From contig NZ_DS996355.1 in NCBI RefSeq assembly GCF_000156375.1, forward strand, positions 138,045 to 202,044: DNA of 64,000 bases, in the 5' to 3' direction. This document shows positions 10,201 to 17,920 of this stretch, one piece after another. The DNA is from Desulfovibrio piger ATCC 29098. Its GTDB lineage: Bacteria; Desulfobacterota; Desulfovibrionia; Desulfovibrionales; Desulfovibrionaceae. Each line of letters opens with the position of its first letter. The stretch's first letter is position 1. The position numbers and the translations under genes are program-made. The notes below the pieces were generated by a model. That model was not told the origin of the DNA and searched no databases. It saw only the letters and a list, made by a program, of their open reading frames with translations.

Positions 10201-10304
10201 ACCGTCTGACCATTGTGGCCTGTGACCCCAACACGACCATCCCCGAAGCGAAGGCCTGTTGTGTGAACATCCGCAAGGCGGACAAGTTGACGGAAATTGC
10301 TTAA
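7263..10304 (+). CDS. fdnG: Formate dehydrogenase catalytic subunit, selenocysteine-containing
   Basis: Oxidises formate to CO2 at a Mo/W-bis(pterin) site in the periplasm. The frame runs from the ATG at 7263 (AGGAG 10 bases upstream) through an in-frame TGA at 7827-7829 to 10304, giving 1013 residues. The TGA is selenocysteine 189: its context QARV-U-HSPTVA followed by ESFGRGAMTNHW is the classic FdnG/FdhA active-site segment. A twin-arginine signal (YTRRGFLKLAG, residues 3-13) precedes a [4Fe-4S] site with Cys 50, 53, 57 and 85. Downstream motifs such as LLLGNIGVAGGGINALRGE and the C-terminal molybdopterin-dinucleotide domain are intact. It heads an operon with fdhB, fdhE and cytochrome c3. 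Gene callers that do not read Sec would split it in two. Confidence 0.97.
7827..7870 (+). promoter_or_regulatory. Selenocysteine codon and SECIS element
   Basis: UGA at 7827-7829 is followed by a short hairpin in the coding sequence. CTGTT pairs with GGCAG around a loop containing GGCUCU, and an alternative pairing GGCUCU/AGAGUC is also possible. Position and loop resemble bacterial SECIS elements of formate dehydrogenase mRNAs recognised by SelB. Confidence 0.75.
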
Positions 10305-10312
10305 CCAGCACC

Positions 10313-10336
10313 GGGCGTGCCCTTCGGGGCACGCCC
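10313..10336 (+). other. UUCG-capped hairpin between fdhA and fdhB
   Basis: GGGCGTGCCC-TTCG-GGGCACGCCC, a perfect 10-bp stem with a UUCG tetraloop and no T-tract, just before the fdhB ribosome site. It probably stabilises or segments the polycistronic mRNA and is not a terminator. Confidence 0.7.
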
Positions 10337-10352
10337 CCCAAGGAGCAAAGAT

Positions 10353-11012
10353 ATGCCGAAAGCATTTTTAGTCGATACCACACGCTGCACGGCATGCCGC
10401 GGCTGTCAGCTTGCCTGCAAGGAATGGCACGATCTGCCCGCCAACGAGACCAAGCAGCGGGGGAGCCATCAGAATCCGCCGGATCTGAACCCCAACAACT
10501 ACAAGATCGTTCGTTTCCACGAGCATCTGGACAAGCAGGGCAACGTGGTCTGGAACTTCTTCCCGGACCAGTGCCGCCACTGCGTCACGCCCATCTGTGT
10601 GGACGTGGCCGACATGGCCGTGCCCGGCGCCGTGATCAAGGATCCCAAGACCGGTGCCGTGCTGGTGACCGACAAGATCCAGAAGCTCAGCGAGCAGGAC
10701 ATGGCAGACGTCATCCATGCCTGTCCGTACAATATCCCCAGGTATGACAAGGTCAAAAAGACCCTTGCCAAGTGCGACATGTGTTCCGACCGCGTCGCTG
10801 CCGGGATGCTGCCCGCCTGCGTCAAGACCTGCCCCACCGGGGCCATGGCCTTTGGTGAACGGGATGAGATCCTGGCCCTTGCCAAAAAGCGGCTGGAGGT
10901 CGTCAAAAAGACTCATCCCAAGGCATTCCTGGCAGATCCTGACGAAGTCAGCGTGATCTACCTGCTTGCGGAGGAAGCCGAGTTTTATCACGAATACGCG
11001 ACCTTCGGCTAA
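10353..11012 (+). CDS. fdhB: Formate dehydrogenase iron-sulfur subunit
   Basis: Electron-transfer subunit that takes electrons from FdhA. The 219-residue length matches soluble periplasmic FdhB proteins of Desulfovibrio and lacks the C-terminal membrane helix of FdnH. Four cysteine groups for [4Fe-4S] clusters are visible: CTACRGCQLAC (Cys 12, 15, 18, 22), CRHCVTPIC, CPYNIP with KCDMCSDR, and CVKTCPTGAM. There is no signal peptide; co-export with the Tat-dependent alpha subunit is the known mode for this family. The start is the ATG at 10353 after AAGGAG; a longer in-frame opening upstream runs through the intergenic hairpin and is not credible. Confidence 0.95.
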   Translation: MPKAFLVDTTRCTACRGCQLACKEWHDLPANETKQRGSHQNPPDLNPNNYKIVRFHEHLDKQGNVVWNFFPDQCRHCVTPICVDVADMAVPGAVIKDPKTGAVLVTDKIQKLSEQDMADVIHACPYNIPRYDKVKKTLAKCDMCSDRVAAGMLPACVKTCPTGAMAFGERDEILALAKKRLEVVKKTHPKAFLADPDEVSVIYLLAEEAEFYHEYATFG

Positions 11013-11080
11013 ATGTCGTTGCCTTCTCCCTGTTCCCACCCTCTCTCCGAAGCCCGCAGGCTTCGTTAGCCGGAGTATCC

Positions 11081-12040
11081 ATGGCCGCATCCTGTCAAAG
11101 CGTGGAAGAAACCGTCAGCGGTATCCTTGCCCGCCGTCCTGTCCTGTCCCCTGTCCTGCAAGCCTTTGCCCCGCTGCTGGCTGCCCGGGCCGCGCTGCCC
11201 GAACAGCTCAAGCCTTTGCTGCAAGCCGCCGGTATCCGTCTGCCCGAGATGCAGCGTGAACGGGCCGCGCAGGGGTATCCGTTGCTGGCGGAGATGTCGC
11301 TTGCCGGTATCGGGACAGCTCTCAGGGCTGCGGCCGAGACCCTGATCCCGCTGCTTGCGGCCCAGGAGGTCATCAAGCCGCATGAGGCGAAGCTGCGGGC
11401 CTTCTTCGTGGATGCTGCGCAGGGGCCTGAGGCTCCGGTGGCCCTGGCGGAAGCCGTGCTCAACGAGACGGCCGAGAGTGCCGAAAACGTGGGAAAGATA
11501 GCGGAGCATCTGGATATGCCTGTGCAGGTGCTGCTGTTCGCGTTCAGCTTCATGCTGGGGCCCGTCTTGCGGGCCCTGGTGGAGCTGTCGCCGCATGGGA
11601 ATGGGAAGGAGGCTCCCTGGAACGTGGAAGGTGCCTGGCGGCAGGGCTATTGCCCCGTCTGCGGATCCGGGCCTTCCATAGCGTATCTGGACCGGCCTGT
11701 TTTTGATGAGAAAAACGCGTTCCTGGCGGGCGGTGGCGGCAAAAAACACCTCCACTGTTCGCTGTGCGGCACGGACTGGACCTTCCGCCGCGGGGCTTGT
11801 CCCTTCTGCGGCGAAGAAGGGGCAGGCGTCATGGAGATCCTGAAAGAGGCGGGGAATGCCCTGGGCGAGCGCCTGGACTGGTGCACCCGCTGCAAGACCT
11901 ACTGCCCGGCGGTGGACCTGCGCGAGCGTGATACGACGCCCGATCTGGACGCCCTGGCGCTGGGAATGCTCCATATGGATATGGTCGCGGCCAAAAAAGG
12001 CTTGCAGCCCATCCATCCCGCTTTCTGGAACACGTTTTAG
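11081..12040 (+). CDS. fdhE: Formate dehydrogenase accessory protein FdhE
   Basis: FdhE-type maturation protein for formate dehydrogenase; family members bind iron through rubredoxin-like cysteine pairs and act in the cytoplasm on the alpha subunit. The 319-residue product has the expected pairs: YCPVCGSGPS, HCSLCGTDW, CPFCGEE and CTRCKTYC, in the C-terminal half, after a helical N-terminal half. The start follows a CCGGAG site. A small hairpin CGAAGCC-CGCA-GGCTTCG (11048-11065) lies in the gap to fdhB. The position between fdhB and the cytochrome c3 gene matches the arrangement known in Desulfovibrio. Confidence 0.93.
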   Translation: MAASCQSVEETVSGILARRPVLSPVLQAFAPLLAARAALPEQLKPLLQAAGIRLPEMQRERAAQGYPLLAEMSLAGIGTALRAAAETLIPLLAAQEVIKPHEAKLRAFFVDAAQGPEAPVALAEAVLNETAESAENVGKIAEHLDMPVQVLLFAFSFMLGPVLRALVELSPHGNGKEAPWNVEGAWRQGYCPVCGSGPSIAYLDRPVFDEKNAFLAGGGGKKHLHCSLCGTDWTFRRGACPFCGEEGAGVMEILKEAGNALGERLDWCTRCKTYCPAVDLRERDTTPDLDALALGMLHMDMVAAKKGLQPIHPAFWNTF

Positions 12041-12089
12041 CACGACTGCCGTGGCTGCCTTGCGGCCAGCGGTCAATACGAGGTAACGC

Positions 12090-12497
12090 ATGAAACGAGC
12101 GCTCATTGCGATATGTATGCTGTCGTTGATCGGCGGCGCGGCCACCTGGGCCGTGGCCGGCGACGCCAAGGCTCCGGACAAGCCCATCGAGCTCAAGAGC
12201 TCGGAGCATAAAAAGATGTGGGTAAAGTTCGATCACGCTACCCATGAGAGCGTGGAGTGCGACGTCTGCCATCACGCGGCACCTTCTGATGCCAAGGATG
12301 CCTATGTGTCCTGTGGTGCGAGCGAAGAATGCCATTCCCTGAAGGGGACGCGGGAACGTGATCCCCAGAGCCTGTTCTGGGCGTATCATACCAAGAATTC
12401 CGAGCGTTCCTGCTATGGCTGCCATACGGCCATGGTGGGGCCGGGCTGCCGCCCGTGTCACATGCCTCCCCAGGGTGGCGGGGCCGAAGGAAAGTAA
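12090..12497 (+). CDS. Tetraheme cytochrome c3, formate dehydrogenase partner
   Basis: Class III multiheme cytochrome, 135 residues, with a signal peptide (residues 1-24, MKRALIAICMLSLIGGAATW) for periplasmic heme attachment. Four heme-binding motifs are visible: CDVCH (57-61), CGASEECH (75-82), CYGCH (108-112) and CRPCH (120-123 region). Extra histidines (HKKM, FDHATHE, HH, AYHTK) can supply bis-His ligation. The second motif has five residues between the cysteines (CX5CH), not the usual two or four. As the last gene of the fdh operon it is the likely electron acceptor of FdhAB. Confidence 0.93.
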   Translation: MKRALIAICMLSLIGGAATWAVAGDAKAPDKPIELKSSEHKKMWVKFDHATHESVECDVCHHAAPSDAKDAYVSCGASEECHSLKGTRERDPQSLFWAYHTKNSERSCYGCHTAMVGPGCRPCHMPPQGGGAEGK

Positions 12498-12512
12498 GCT
12501 ACAGTCTGTCTG

Positions 12513-12549
12513 CTGCCCCGCAGGGAGAGATCCTGCGGGGCAGTTTTTT
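12513..12549 (+). terminator. Terminator of the formate dehydrogenase operon
   Basis: CTGCCCCGCAGG / CCTGCGGGGCAG, a 12-bp stem with a 7-base loop and six T residues. Confidence 0.93.
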
Positions 12550-12805
12550 CTGGATCCCGGACAGCCGCCGGAAACGGGGGAGTACGTATTCCTTGCCGGA
12601 CAGGTTCCCCGGCCCATGCAGTTTACAGGGCTGCAACAAGCGGGTATCTTTATAGGATAGGTCTTTCGGCAGGGCAGGCAGCCTGTCCGGCGTTCTTCCA
12701 TGCCATAGGCTTTCGTGTGCCGGTTTTTCCAAAAGGCCGGCGAGGAGGCCCGCCAATGGTCGGGCAATATGCGGGAGAGCCGCAGGATTTTCAATGGAGA
12801 CATGC

Positions 12806-13381
12806 ATGCGGATCGGAAAGTGGGATCACGATGCCTTTGTGGCCGTGGTAAAGGATTTTCATGGCCATGTGGCCCCCGGGGTCATCATCGGCGGATATAT
12901 GGTGGAAATGGCACGGCGTACCCTGCCGGGAGGCATCCTGTACGACGCCGTTTCGGAAACGGTCCAGTGTCTCCCGGATGCCATCCAGCTGCTGACCCCC
13001 TGCACGGTGGGCAACGGCTGGTTGAAGGTCTATCATTTTGGTATCTATGCTCTTTCCCTGTATGACAAATATACGGGGGAAGGGACGCGCGTCCGCCTCA
13101 ATGTGGAGGCGCTGGATGCCTACCCGCATGTGCGGGCCTGGTTCCTTAAGGAAAAGCCCAAGCGTGAGCAGGAGCCGGAATTGCTGCGTGAAGAGATCCG
13201 CACGGCCGGCATGGACCTGCTCCAGGCCGCCCCTGTACGCATCCATCCCGACTTTTTGGTGAAGAAGGGTAAAGGCATGGTGCGCCGCTGTCCCCGCTGT
13301 GGGGAATGGTATCCGGCTGTGCTTGGCGATGTGTGCCGTCCCTGCCAGGGGGATGGTCCCTACCTTGCCGGAAAGGAATAG
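12806..13381 (+). CDS. FmdE-family protein with zinc-ribbon tail
   Basis: Related to subunit E of formylmethanofuran dehydrogenase (FmdE), a family often found beside Mo/W enzymes in bacteria that lack methanofuran, where its role is unclear. The N-terminal domain has the FmdE hallmark FHGHVAPGVIIGGYM with its His pair and a later Cys (LTPCTVGNGW). The C-terminus carries RRCPRCGEWYP and CRPCQG, a four-Cys zinc ribbon. GGAGA 6 bases before the ATG at 12806 favours this start (191 residues) over one 12 bases earlier. It stands alone between terminators, 300 bases after the formate dehydrogenase operon, so a link to Mo/W cofactor metabolism is plausible but inferred. Confidence 0.85.
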   Translation: MRIGKWDHDAFVAVVKDFHGHVAPGVIIGGYMVEMARRTLPGGILYDAVSETVQCLPDAIQLLTPCTVGNGWLKVYHFGIYALSLYDKYTGEGTRVRLNVEALDAYPHVRAWFLKEKPKREQEPELLREEIRTAGMDLLQAAPVRIHPDFLVKKGKGMVRRCPRCGEWYPAVLGDVCRPCQGDGPYLAGKE

Positions 13382-13395
13382 TCCCTGTCGTCCCG

Positions 13396-13433
13396 GGCCC
13401 ACGGAAAGCATACTGCCGTGGGCCTTTGTTTTT
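13396..13433 (+). terminator. Terminator after the FmdE-like gene
   Basis: GGCCCACGG / CCGTGGGCC stem with an 11-base loop followed by TTTGTTTTT. Confidence 0.85.
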
Positions 13434-13447
13434 CAGGAGAGACCGTG

Positions 13448-14846
13448 ATGGAACTGGAAGCCCGCAAAGCCGTATTGTATTCAATCTTCGATGCCGGGGT
13501 GCGGGCTGTGGCCCCCGATGCGGCCCTGATGCGCCATGTCCGTCTGGAAGGCGATGCCCTGCTTGTGGACGGGAATCGCTGGCCATTGCCGCGCCGGGGA
13601 CGTTTGCTGGTATTGGGGGCCGGGAAAGGGGTCGCCCCCATGGGCGCTGCCGTGGAACTTGCGGGCGACCTCACGCAGCTGTTCCGGCGGGGTCGCCCCC
13701 ATGGGCGCTGCCGTGGAAGAGCTGCTGGGGGACCGTATCGATAGCGGGATGCTGGTGGTCAAATACGGTCACGGCCTGCCGTTGCAACAGATCACCCAGG
13801 TGGAGGCCGCCCATCCCGTCCCCGATGCGGCAGGGGCGACGGCCACGCAGGCACTGCTGGATATGGCTGCCGGGACCACGGCAGATGATCTGGTCCTGTG
13901 CCTGCTCACAGGCGGGGCCAGCGCTTTGACGCCAGCCCCGGTGTCCGGGGTCACGCTGGAAGACATGCAGCAGGTGACGGAGCTGCTGCTGCGCAGCGGC
14001 GCGACCATCACGGAACTCAACGCCGTCAGGAAACATCTGTCCCGCTTCAGCGGTGGCCAGCTGGCCCGGACGGCCGCTCCGGCCGGTGTGGTGAGCGTCA
14101 TCGTTTCCGACGTGGTCGGGGACGCCCTGGATGTCATCGCCTCGGGTCCCACAGCACCGGATGCGTCGACGTTTGCAGACTGCATGGACATCTTCGCCCG
14201 TTATGAACTGGCATCGTCCATGCCGCCCGCTGTTCTGGATCATCTTCAAAAAGGCTATCTGCGCCAGGACGCCGAGACCCCCAAGCCCGGGGACGCCCTG
14301 TTCCGGCATGTGCAGAATGCCCTGGTCGCCACCAATCGGCAGGCCTTGGATGCGGCGGCGGAGCAGGCCCGGCAGCAGGGTTTCCGTCCTGTCATCCTGA
14401 CGGACAAGATGGTGGGGGAAGCCCGGGAACAGGCGGCCCTGCTGGTGGCACAGGCCCGGCAGATGGCGGCTGAACTGCCGGCGGACGCCCAGCCTGTCTG
14501 CCTGCTGGCCGGAGGTGAGACGACGGTGACGCTCCGTGGCAGGGGCAGGGGAGGGCGCAATCAGGAAATGGCGCTGGCGGCCAGCCTGGCCTTGCAGGAC
14601 TGCCCGCATGTCTGCGCCCTGTTTGCCGGCACGGACGGCACCGATGGTCCCACGGACGCTGCCGGTGGATGCGCCTGGGCCGGGAATCTGGCGGTGACGG
14701 GAATGGAACAGGCACGCCATGCCCTGGAAAATAACGATAGCTATCCGATACTGCACCAGTGTGGCGCGCTGCTGCGCACCGGTCCCACACGGACGAACGT
14801 GATGGACCTGGCCGTGTTGCTGGTCTGGCCGGAAAAGAGACAGTAA
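13448..14846 (+). pseudogene. Glycerate 2-kinase (MOFRL family), frameshifted
   Basis: Homolog of glycerate 2-kinase/hydroxypyruvate reductase-type proteins (N-terminal DUF4147 plus C-terminal MOFRL domain), which phosphorylate D-glycerate. The gene starts at 13448 after CAGGAGA and reads normally to VLGAGKGVAPMGAAVE, then a 61-bp insertion throws it out of frame. The rest (EELLGDRIDSGMLVVKYGHG onward, with LLTGGASAL, LNAVRKHLS, LAGGETTV and GGRNQEMAL and GTDGTDGPTDAAGG) is intact in the next frame to 14846. Removing exactly 61 bases restores one continuous protein of about 445 residues. As it stands it encodes a truncated product. Slipped-strand reversal or a sequence-assembly artefact are both possible. 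Confidence 0.85.
13628..13718 (+). repeat. 30-bp direct repeat with 61-bp period inside the glycerate kinase gene
   Basis: Bases 13628-13657 are repeated exactly at 13689-13718, separated by 31 bases that have no second copy. The period of 61 is not a multiple of three and causes the frameshift. Confidence 0.95.
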
Positions 14847-14870
14847 AAGTTTTTATTTTATGGTCATAGC

Positions 14871-14899
14871 TTGACAATGACAGGTTTAAATAGTAATGT
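14871..14899 (+). promoter_or_regulatory. Promoter of perR with AT-rich operator-like sequence
   Basis: TTGACA (14871-14876) and TAATGT (14894-14899) with a 17-base spacer. The -10 region lies in an AT-rich partial palindrome (AATAGTAATGTTTATTAAA) that resembles Fur/PerR boxes, so autoregulation is likely. Confidence 0.7.
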
Positions 14900-14922
14900 T
14901 TATTAAATACTTGGAGTTTGCT

Positions 14923-15324
14923 ATGGCCCAACCACAGACCAGAATGACTAGGCAACGTGCTGTCATCCTTGAAGAACTGAGAAAAGTCAAAACACACCCC
15001 ACAGCGGATGAGCTGTACAGCATCGTCCGTGAGCGCCTGCCCCGCATCAGCCTCGGCACGGTATACCGTAACCTCGATTTCCTGGCGGATACCGGCGAGA
15101 TCCGCAGGCTCGAAGCAGCAGGGACGACCAAACGATTCGATGGCGATATTTCCTGGCATCAGCATGTGCGCTGCATCCATTGCGGGCGCATTGGTGATGT
15201 CATGCAACCCCTGCCGGTACCCTCTGTGGCAGGCATGCAGGTGGAAGGTTTTTATTCCATCGTCGATTCCCGCGTGGAATTTGACGGGATTTGTGAAGCC
15301 TGCGCCGCCAAGGGCTTGAAGTAA
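14923..15324 (+). CDS. perR: Fur-family peroxide-type regulator PerR
   Basis: Metal-dependent repressor of the Fur superfamily, 133 residues from the ATG at 14923 (TTGGAG upstream). The winged-helix part contains [20 protein letters not shown], the DNA-recognition helix pattern of Fur/PerR. The C-terminal half has the His-rich metal site [11 protein letters not shown] and a second pair CEACAAKG that complete the structural zinc site. It precedes a rubredoxin-like gene, as in the Desulfovibrio perR-rbr-rdl locus, which supports a peroxide-response role over iron regulation. It is likely autoregulated through the AT-rich promoter. Confidence 0.88.
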   Translation: MAQPQTRMTRQRAVILEELRKVKTHPTADELYSIVRERLPRISLGTVYRNLDFLADTGEIRRLEAAGTTKRFDGDISWHQHVRCIHCGRIGDVMQPLPVPSVAGMQVEGFYSIVDSRVEFDGICEACAAKGLK

Positions 15325-15333
15325 GCACAACTT

Positions 15334-15358
15334 TCGGGACGGATATTTTCCGTCCCGA
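15334..15358 (+). other. Intercistronic hairpin between perR and rdl
   Basis: TCGGGACGGA ... TCCGTCCCGA stem with a 5-base A/T loop and no T-tract, 10 bases after perR. It could attenuate or stabilise the transcript. Confidence 0.7.
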
Positions 15359-15377
15359 TCCTTCAAAGGAGATTGCT

Positions 15378-15566
15378 ATGGCTGAAGCTCAGGATATGTG
15401 GCGTTGCCAGATGGTGAATTGCGGTTATGTCTACGATCCGGATCGTGGTGACAAACGCCACAAGATCCCTGCCGGTACCAAATTCGAAGACCTTCCCGAT
15501 GACTGGCGCTGTCCGGTCTGTGGCGCGGCAAAGAAAAGTTTCCGTCGCCTCTCGGAAGAAAATTAG
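15378..15566 (+). CDS. rdl: Rubredoxin-like electron-transfer protein (Rdl type)
   Basis: A 62-residue one-iron protein. The second iron site is a standard CPVCGAAK, but the first is [15 protein letters not shown] with four residues between the cysteines instead of two, the feature of Desulfovibrio Rdl/type-2 rubredoxins. [11 protein letters not shown] is canonical for the family. Rubredoxins donate electrons to rubrerythrin, superoxide reductase or rubredoxin:oxygen oxidoreductase in oxygen defence. It follows perR directly; rubrerythrin, expected between the two in related species, is absent. AAAGGAG precedes the ATG. Confidence 0.93.
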   Translation: MAEAQDMWRCQMVNCGYVYDPDRGDKRHKIPAGTKFEDLPDDWRCPVCGAAKKSFRRLSEEN

Positions 15567-15575
15567 CATTCAGGC

Positions 15576-15604
15576 AAGGACGCTCCTTGGGGCGTCCTTT
15601 TTTA
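15576..15604 (+). terminator. Terminator of perR-rdl
   Basis: AAGGACGC / GCGTCCTT stem followed by six T residues. Confidence 0.9.
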
Positions 15605-15642
15605 TTATGAGCTGCACTGATCCGTGCAGACAGGGAATGTAG

Positions 15643-15668
15643 AGCACCCGGTACACGGGTGCTTTTTG
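15643..15668 (+). terminator. Second terminator-like hairpin
   Basis: AGCACCC-GGTACAC-GGGTGCT followed by TTTT, 40 bases past the perR-rdl terminator. No gene is seen between the two hairpins. It may be a back-up terminator or end a small RNA. Confidence 0.6.
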
Positions 15669-15946
15669 TTGGGGCAAGCGGTGCGTCTGCCGGACGCGCA
15701 TCGAAAAAACACTGTTCTGCGCTGCTCTGATCTTGGTGCCGGACTGCGCGGCGATAGAAGTGATGCGGGGAGTGCGGGCGAACAGGTGTTCTGTTCTGCG
15801 CGGTCCCGCTGACTGCATCTGTCATCCCTGCCCTTCGTTCGGGTATCCGTTGTCCTGCCCGGACAGGGCCGCAAAGAGATGCTTGCGTAGCCTGACTGTT
15901 TTGGTATCTTCAAAAAATACCTTGTTTCAGCAACAGACTGGTGCGC

Positions 15947-17683
15947 ATGAAATATCTACCATCCCAGATCATGACCTTTCTGCACGAGCGCGGCGCAAAG
16001 CATAATATGATCGTGCTGCGGCGCTTTTTCATTACCTTGTGCATCATGATCGCCGCCTATAGCGTCATTTTCCACTGGCTCATGGAATATGAGGGGAAGG
16101 AACATTCCTGGATCACCGGGGTCTACTGGACACTGACGGTCATGTCCACGCTCGGTTTCGGGGACATCACCTTTTCTTCGGATCCGGGCCGCATTTTTTC
16201 CATCATCGTGCTCATGTCGGGCGTGATCTTTTTCCTGATCATGATGCCCTTTACCTTCATCCAGCACTTTTATATGCCGTGGCTGGAAAGCCAGAAAAAG
16301 GACATGGTGCCGCGCCGTCTGCCTGCCGGGATCAGGGGGCATGTGCTGATCGCCGGGAGCGGGCCCATCACCCTCAACCTGGCGGACGACCTGGCGCGCC
16401 ACGGCATCCGGCGCGTGCTGCTGTGCAATGATCCCCAGACCGGCCTCGACCTGCTCGACCAGGGCTACGAAGTGGCCGCCGGTGACCATGACGACGTGAA
16501 GACCTACCAGAAATTACACGCCGATACGGCGGCCATGCTGGTGGTCATGGATACGGACATCCGCAGCACCAACATCGTCTTCTCGGCCCGTGAAGCCGCG
16601 CCACAGGTGGTCATCGCCGCGGGGGTGGAAAACCCCGACGCTACGGACATCCTGCGCCTGGCAGGGTGCAACAGGGTGTTCCAGTTCCACAATGTTTTGG
16701 GTGAGGCCATGGCCCGACGGGTGGTCCGCTCGTCCCAGCGGGCCAGCATCATGGGCCGCTTCGGCCGTCTGGTGGTGGCGGAAGCCCCGGTGATGCACAG
16801 CAGTTTAGCCGGCAAGACCCTGCTGGACTGCAGTCTGCGCGAACGGACGGGCATCAACGTGGTCGGTGTCTGGGATCGCGGTGCTTTCCAGCTGCCCGGG
16901 CCGCATACCATGTTCACGGAGAGCAGCGTGCTGGTGGTGGCCGGTACGGAAAAGCAGGTGCGGGCGTTCGACCGCCTGATCAGTGAGCCGGAAAAGGCAG
17001 AGATGGAAAGCGCGCCCGTGGTCATCCTGGGCGGCGGCAGGGTGGGGCTTGCCGTGGCGCGGAACCTGGCACGCCGCAAGATCCCGGCGGTGATCGTGGA
17101 CCGGCAGCCGCACATCAATTCCGGTGCCATCCCCCATGTGCACGGGGACGCCGCGGATCTCGCCGTCCTGGAAAAGGCCGGCATCCGCAAGACGCGCACC
17201 ATCATCATCACCACCCATGACGATGACGCCAACATTTATCTGACTATCTACAGCCGTCGTCTGCGGCCGGATGCCCAGATCCTTTGCCGAGCATCGCTGG
17301 ACCGTAACGTCAACGGCCTGCACAGTGCCGGTGCGGACCAGGTACTTTCCCTGGCTTCGCTGGTGAGCAACAGCATCATCAATCTGCTGGCCCCGGACAA
17401 GATGATGATGCTGAACGAACGCCTGCTCGTCTTCCGCTATACCATCCGGGGACAGCTGCAGGGCAAGAGCCTGATGGAATGCGGCATCCGTAACAAGACC
17501 AAGTGCAGCGTGCTGGCCGTGCGCGACCATACCGGCACCATGCACGTCAACCCCGATCCGGGCTACGTGTTCGAATTGGGGGATGCCCTGTATCTCATCG
17601 GTGACTCGGAAGCCGAGGAACGCTTCCGCGAACGGTATGGCATCGACAGCAATCTGGCCTGTGCCGATGCTGATTTGAGCTGA
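15947..17683 (+). CDS. Potassium channel with two RCK (TrkA) domains
   Basis: A 578-residue two-helix K+ channel. TM1 is at about residues 25-45, the pore loop holds WTLTVMSTLGFGD with selectivity filter TLGFGD (about 68-73, a variant of TVGYGD), and TM2 is at about 84-104. Two cytoplasmic RCK units follow, each starting with a nucleotide-binding fold (HVLIAGSGPITLNLADDLA and APVVILGGGRVGLAVARNL) and the second ending in a TrkA_C domain. The tandem-RCK architecture on one chain resembles GsuK-type channels gated by ions or nucleotides. An in-frame GTG two codons earlier is an alternative start; neither has a strong ribosome site. It is a single-gene unit. Confidence 0.9.
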   Translation: MKYLPSQIMTFLHERGAKHNMIVLRRFFITLCIMIAAYSVIFHWLMEYEGKEHSWITGVYWTLTVMSTLGFGDITFSSDPGRIFSIIVLMSGVIFFLIMMPFTFIQHFYMPWLESQKKDMVPRRLPAGIRGHVLIAGSGPITLNLADDLARHGIRRVLLCNDPQTGLDLLDQGYEVAAGDHDDVKTYQKLHADTAAMLVVMDTDIRSTNIVFSAREAAPQVVIAAGVENPDATDILRLAGCNRVFQFHNVLGEAMARRVVRSSQRASIMGRFGRLVVAEAPVMHSSLAGKTLLDCSLRERTGINVVGVWDRGAFQLPGPHTMFTESSVLVVAGTEKQVRAFDRLISEPEKAEMESAPVVILGGGRVGLAVARNLARRKIPAVIVDRQPHINSGAIPHVHGDAADLAVLEKAGIRKTRTIIITTHDDDANIYLTIYSRRLRPDAQILCRASLDRNVNGLHSAGADQVLSLASLVSNSIINLLAPDKMMMLNERLLVFRYTIRGQLQGKSLMECGIRNKTKCSVLAVRDHTGTMHVNPDPGYVFELGDALYLIGDSEAEERFRERYGIDSNLACADADLS

Positions 17684-17740
17684 GGCGTCGCAGCAGCTCA
17701 GGCATTCGCAGCCACGGTATGCGGCCATCTGCTATCACAA

Positions 17741-17771
17741 AGGGAGGGAGATCCGTCTGCCTCCCTTTTTT
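17741..17771 (+). terminator. Terminator of the K+ channel gene
   Basis: AGGGAGG / CCTCCCT stem with a 12-base loop and a T-run. Confidence 0.8.
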
Positions 17772-17920
17772 GCGGCCTGATCTTCGGAAACGGACAGGAT
17801 GATCTTCGCGTGGCTTTTGCGCCGACTGCCGGGAGCGCGTGTTTCGTCCTGCCGCAGAAGGGAGACGGGGGGATGAAAACATCTGGAGAAACAGGCAGGA
17901 GCAGCTTGCCCTTGAGAGGG

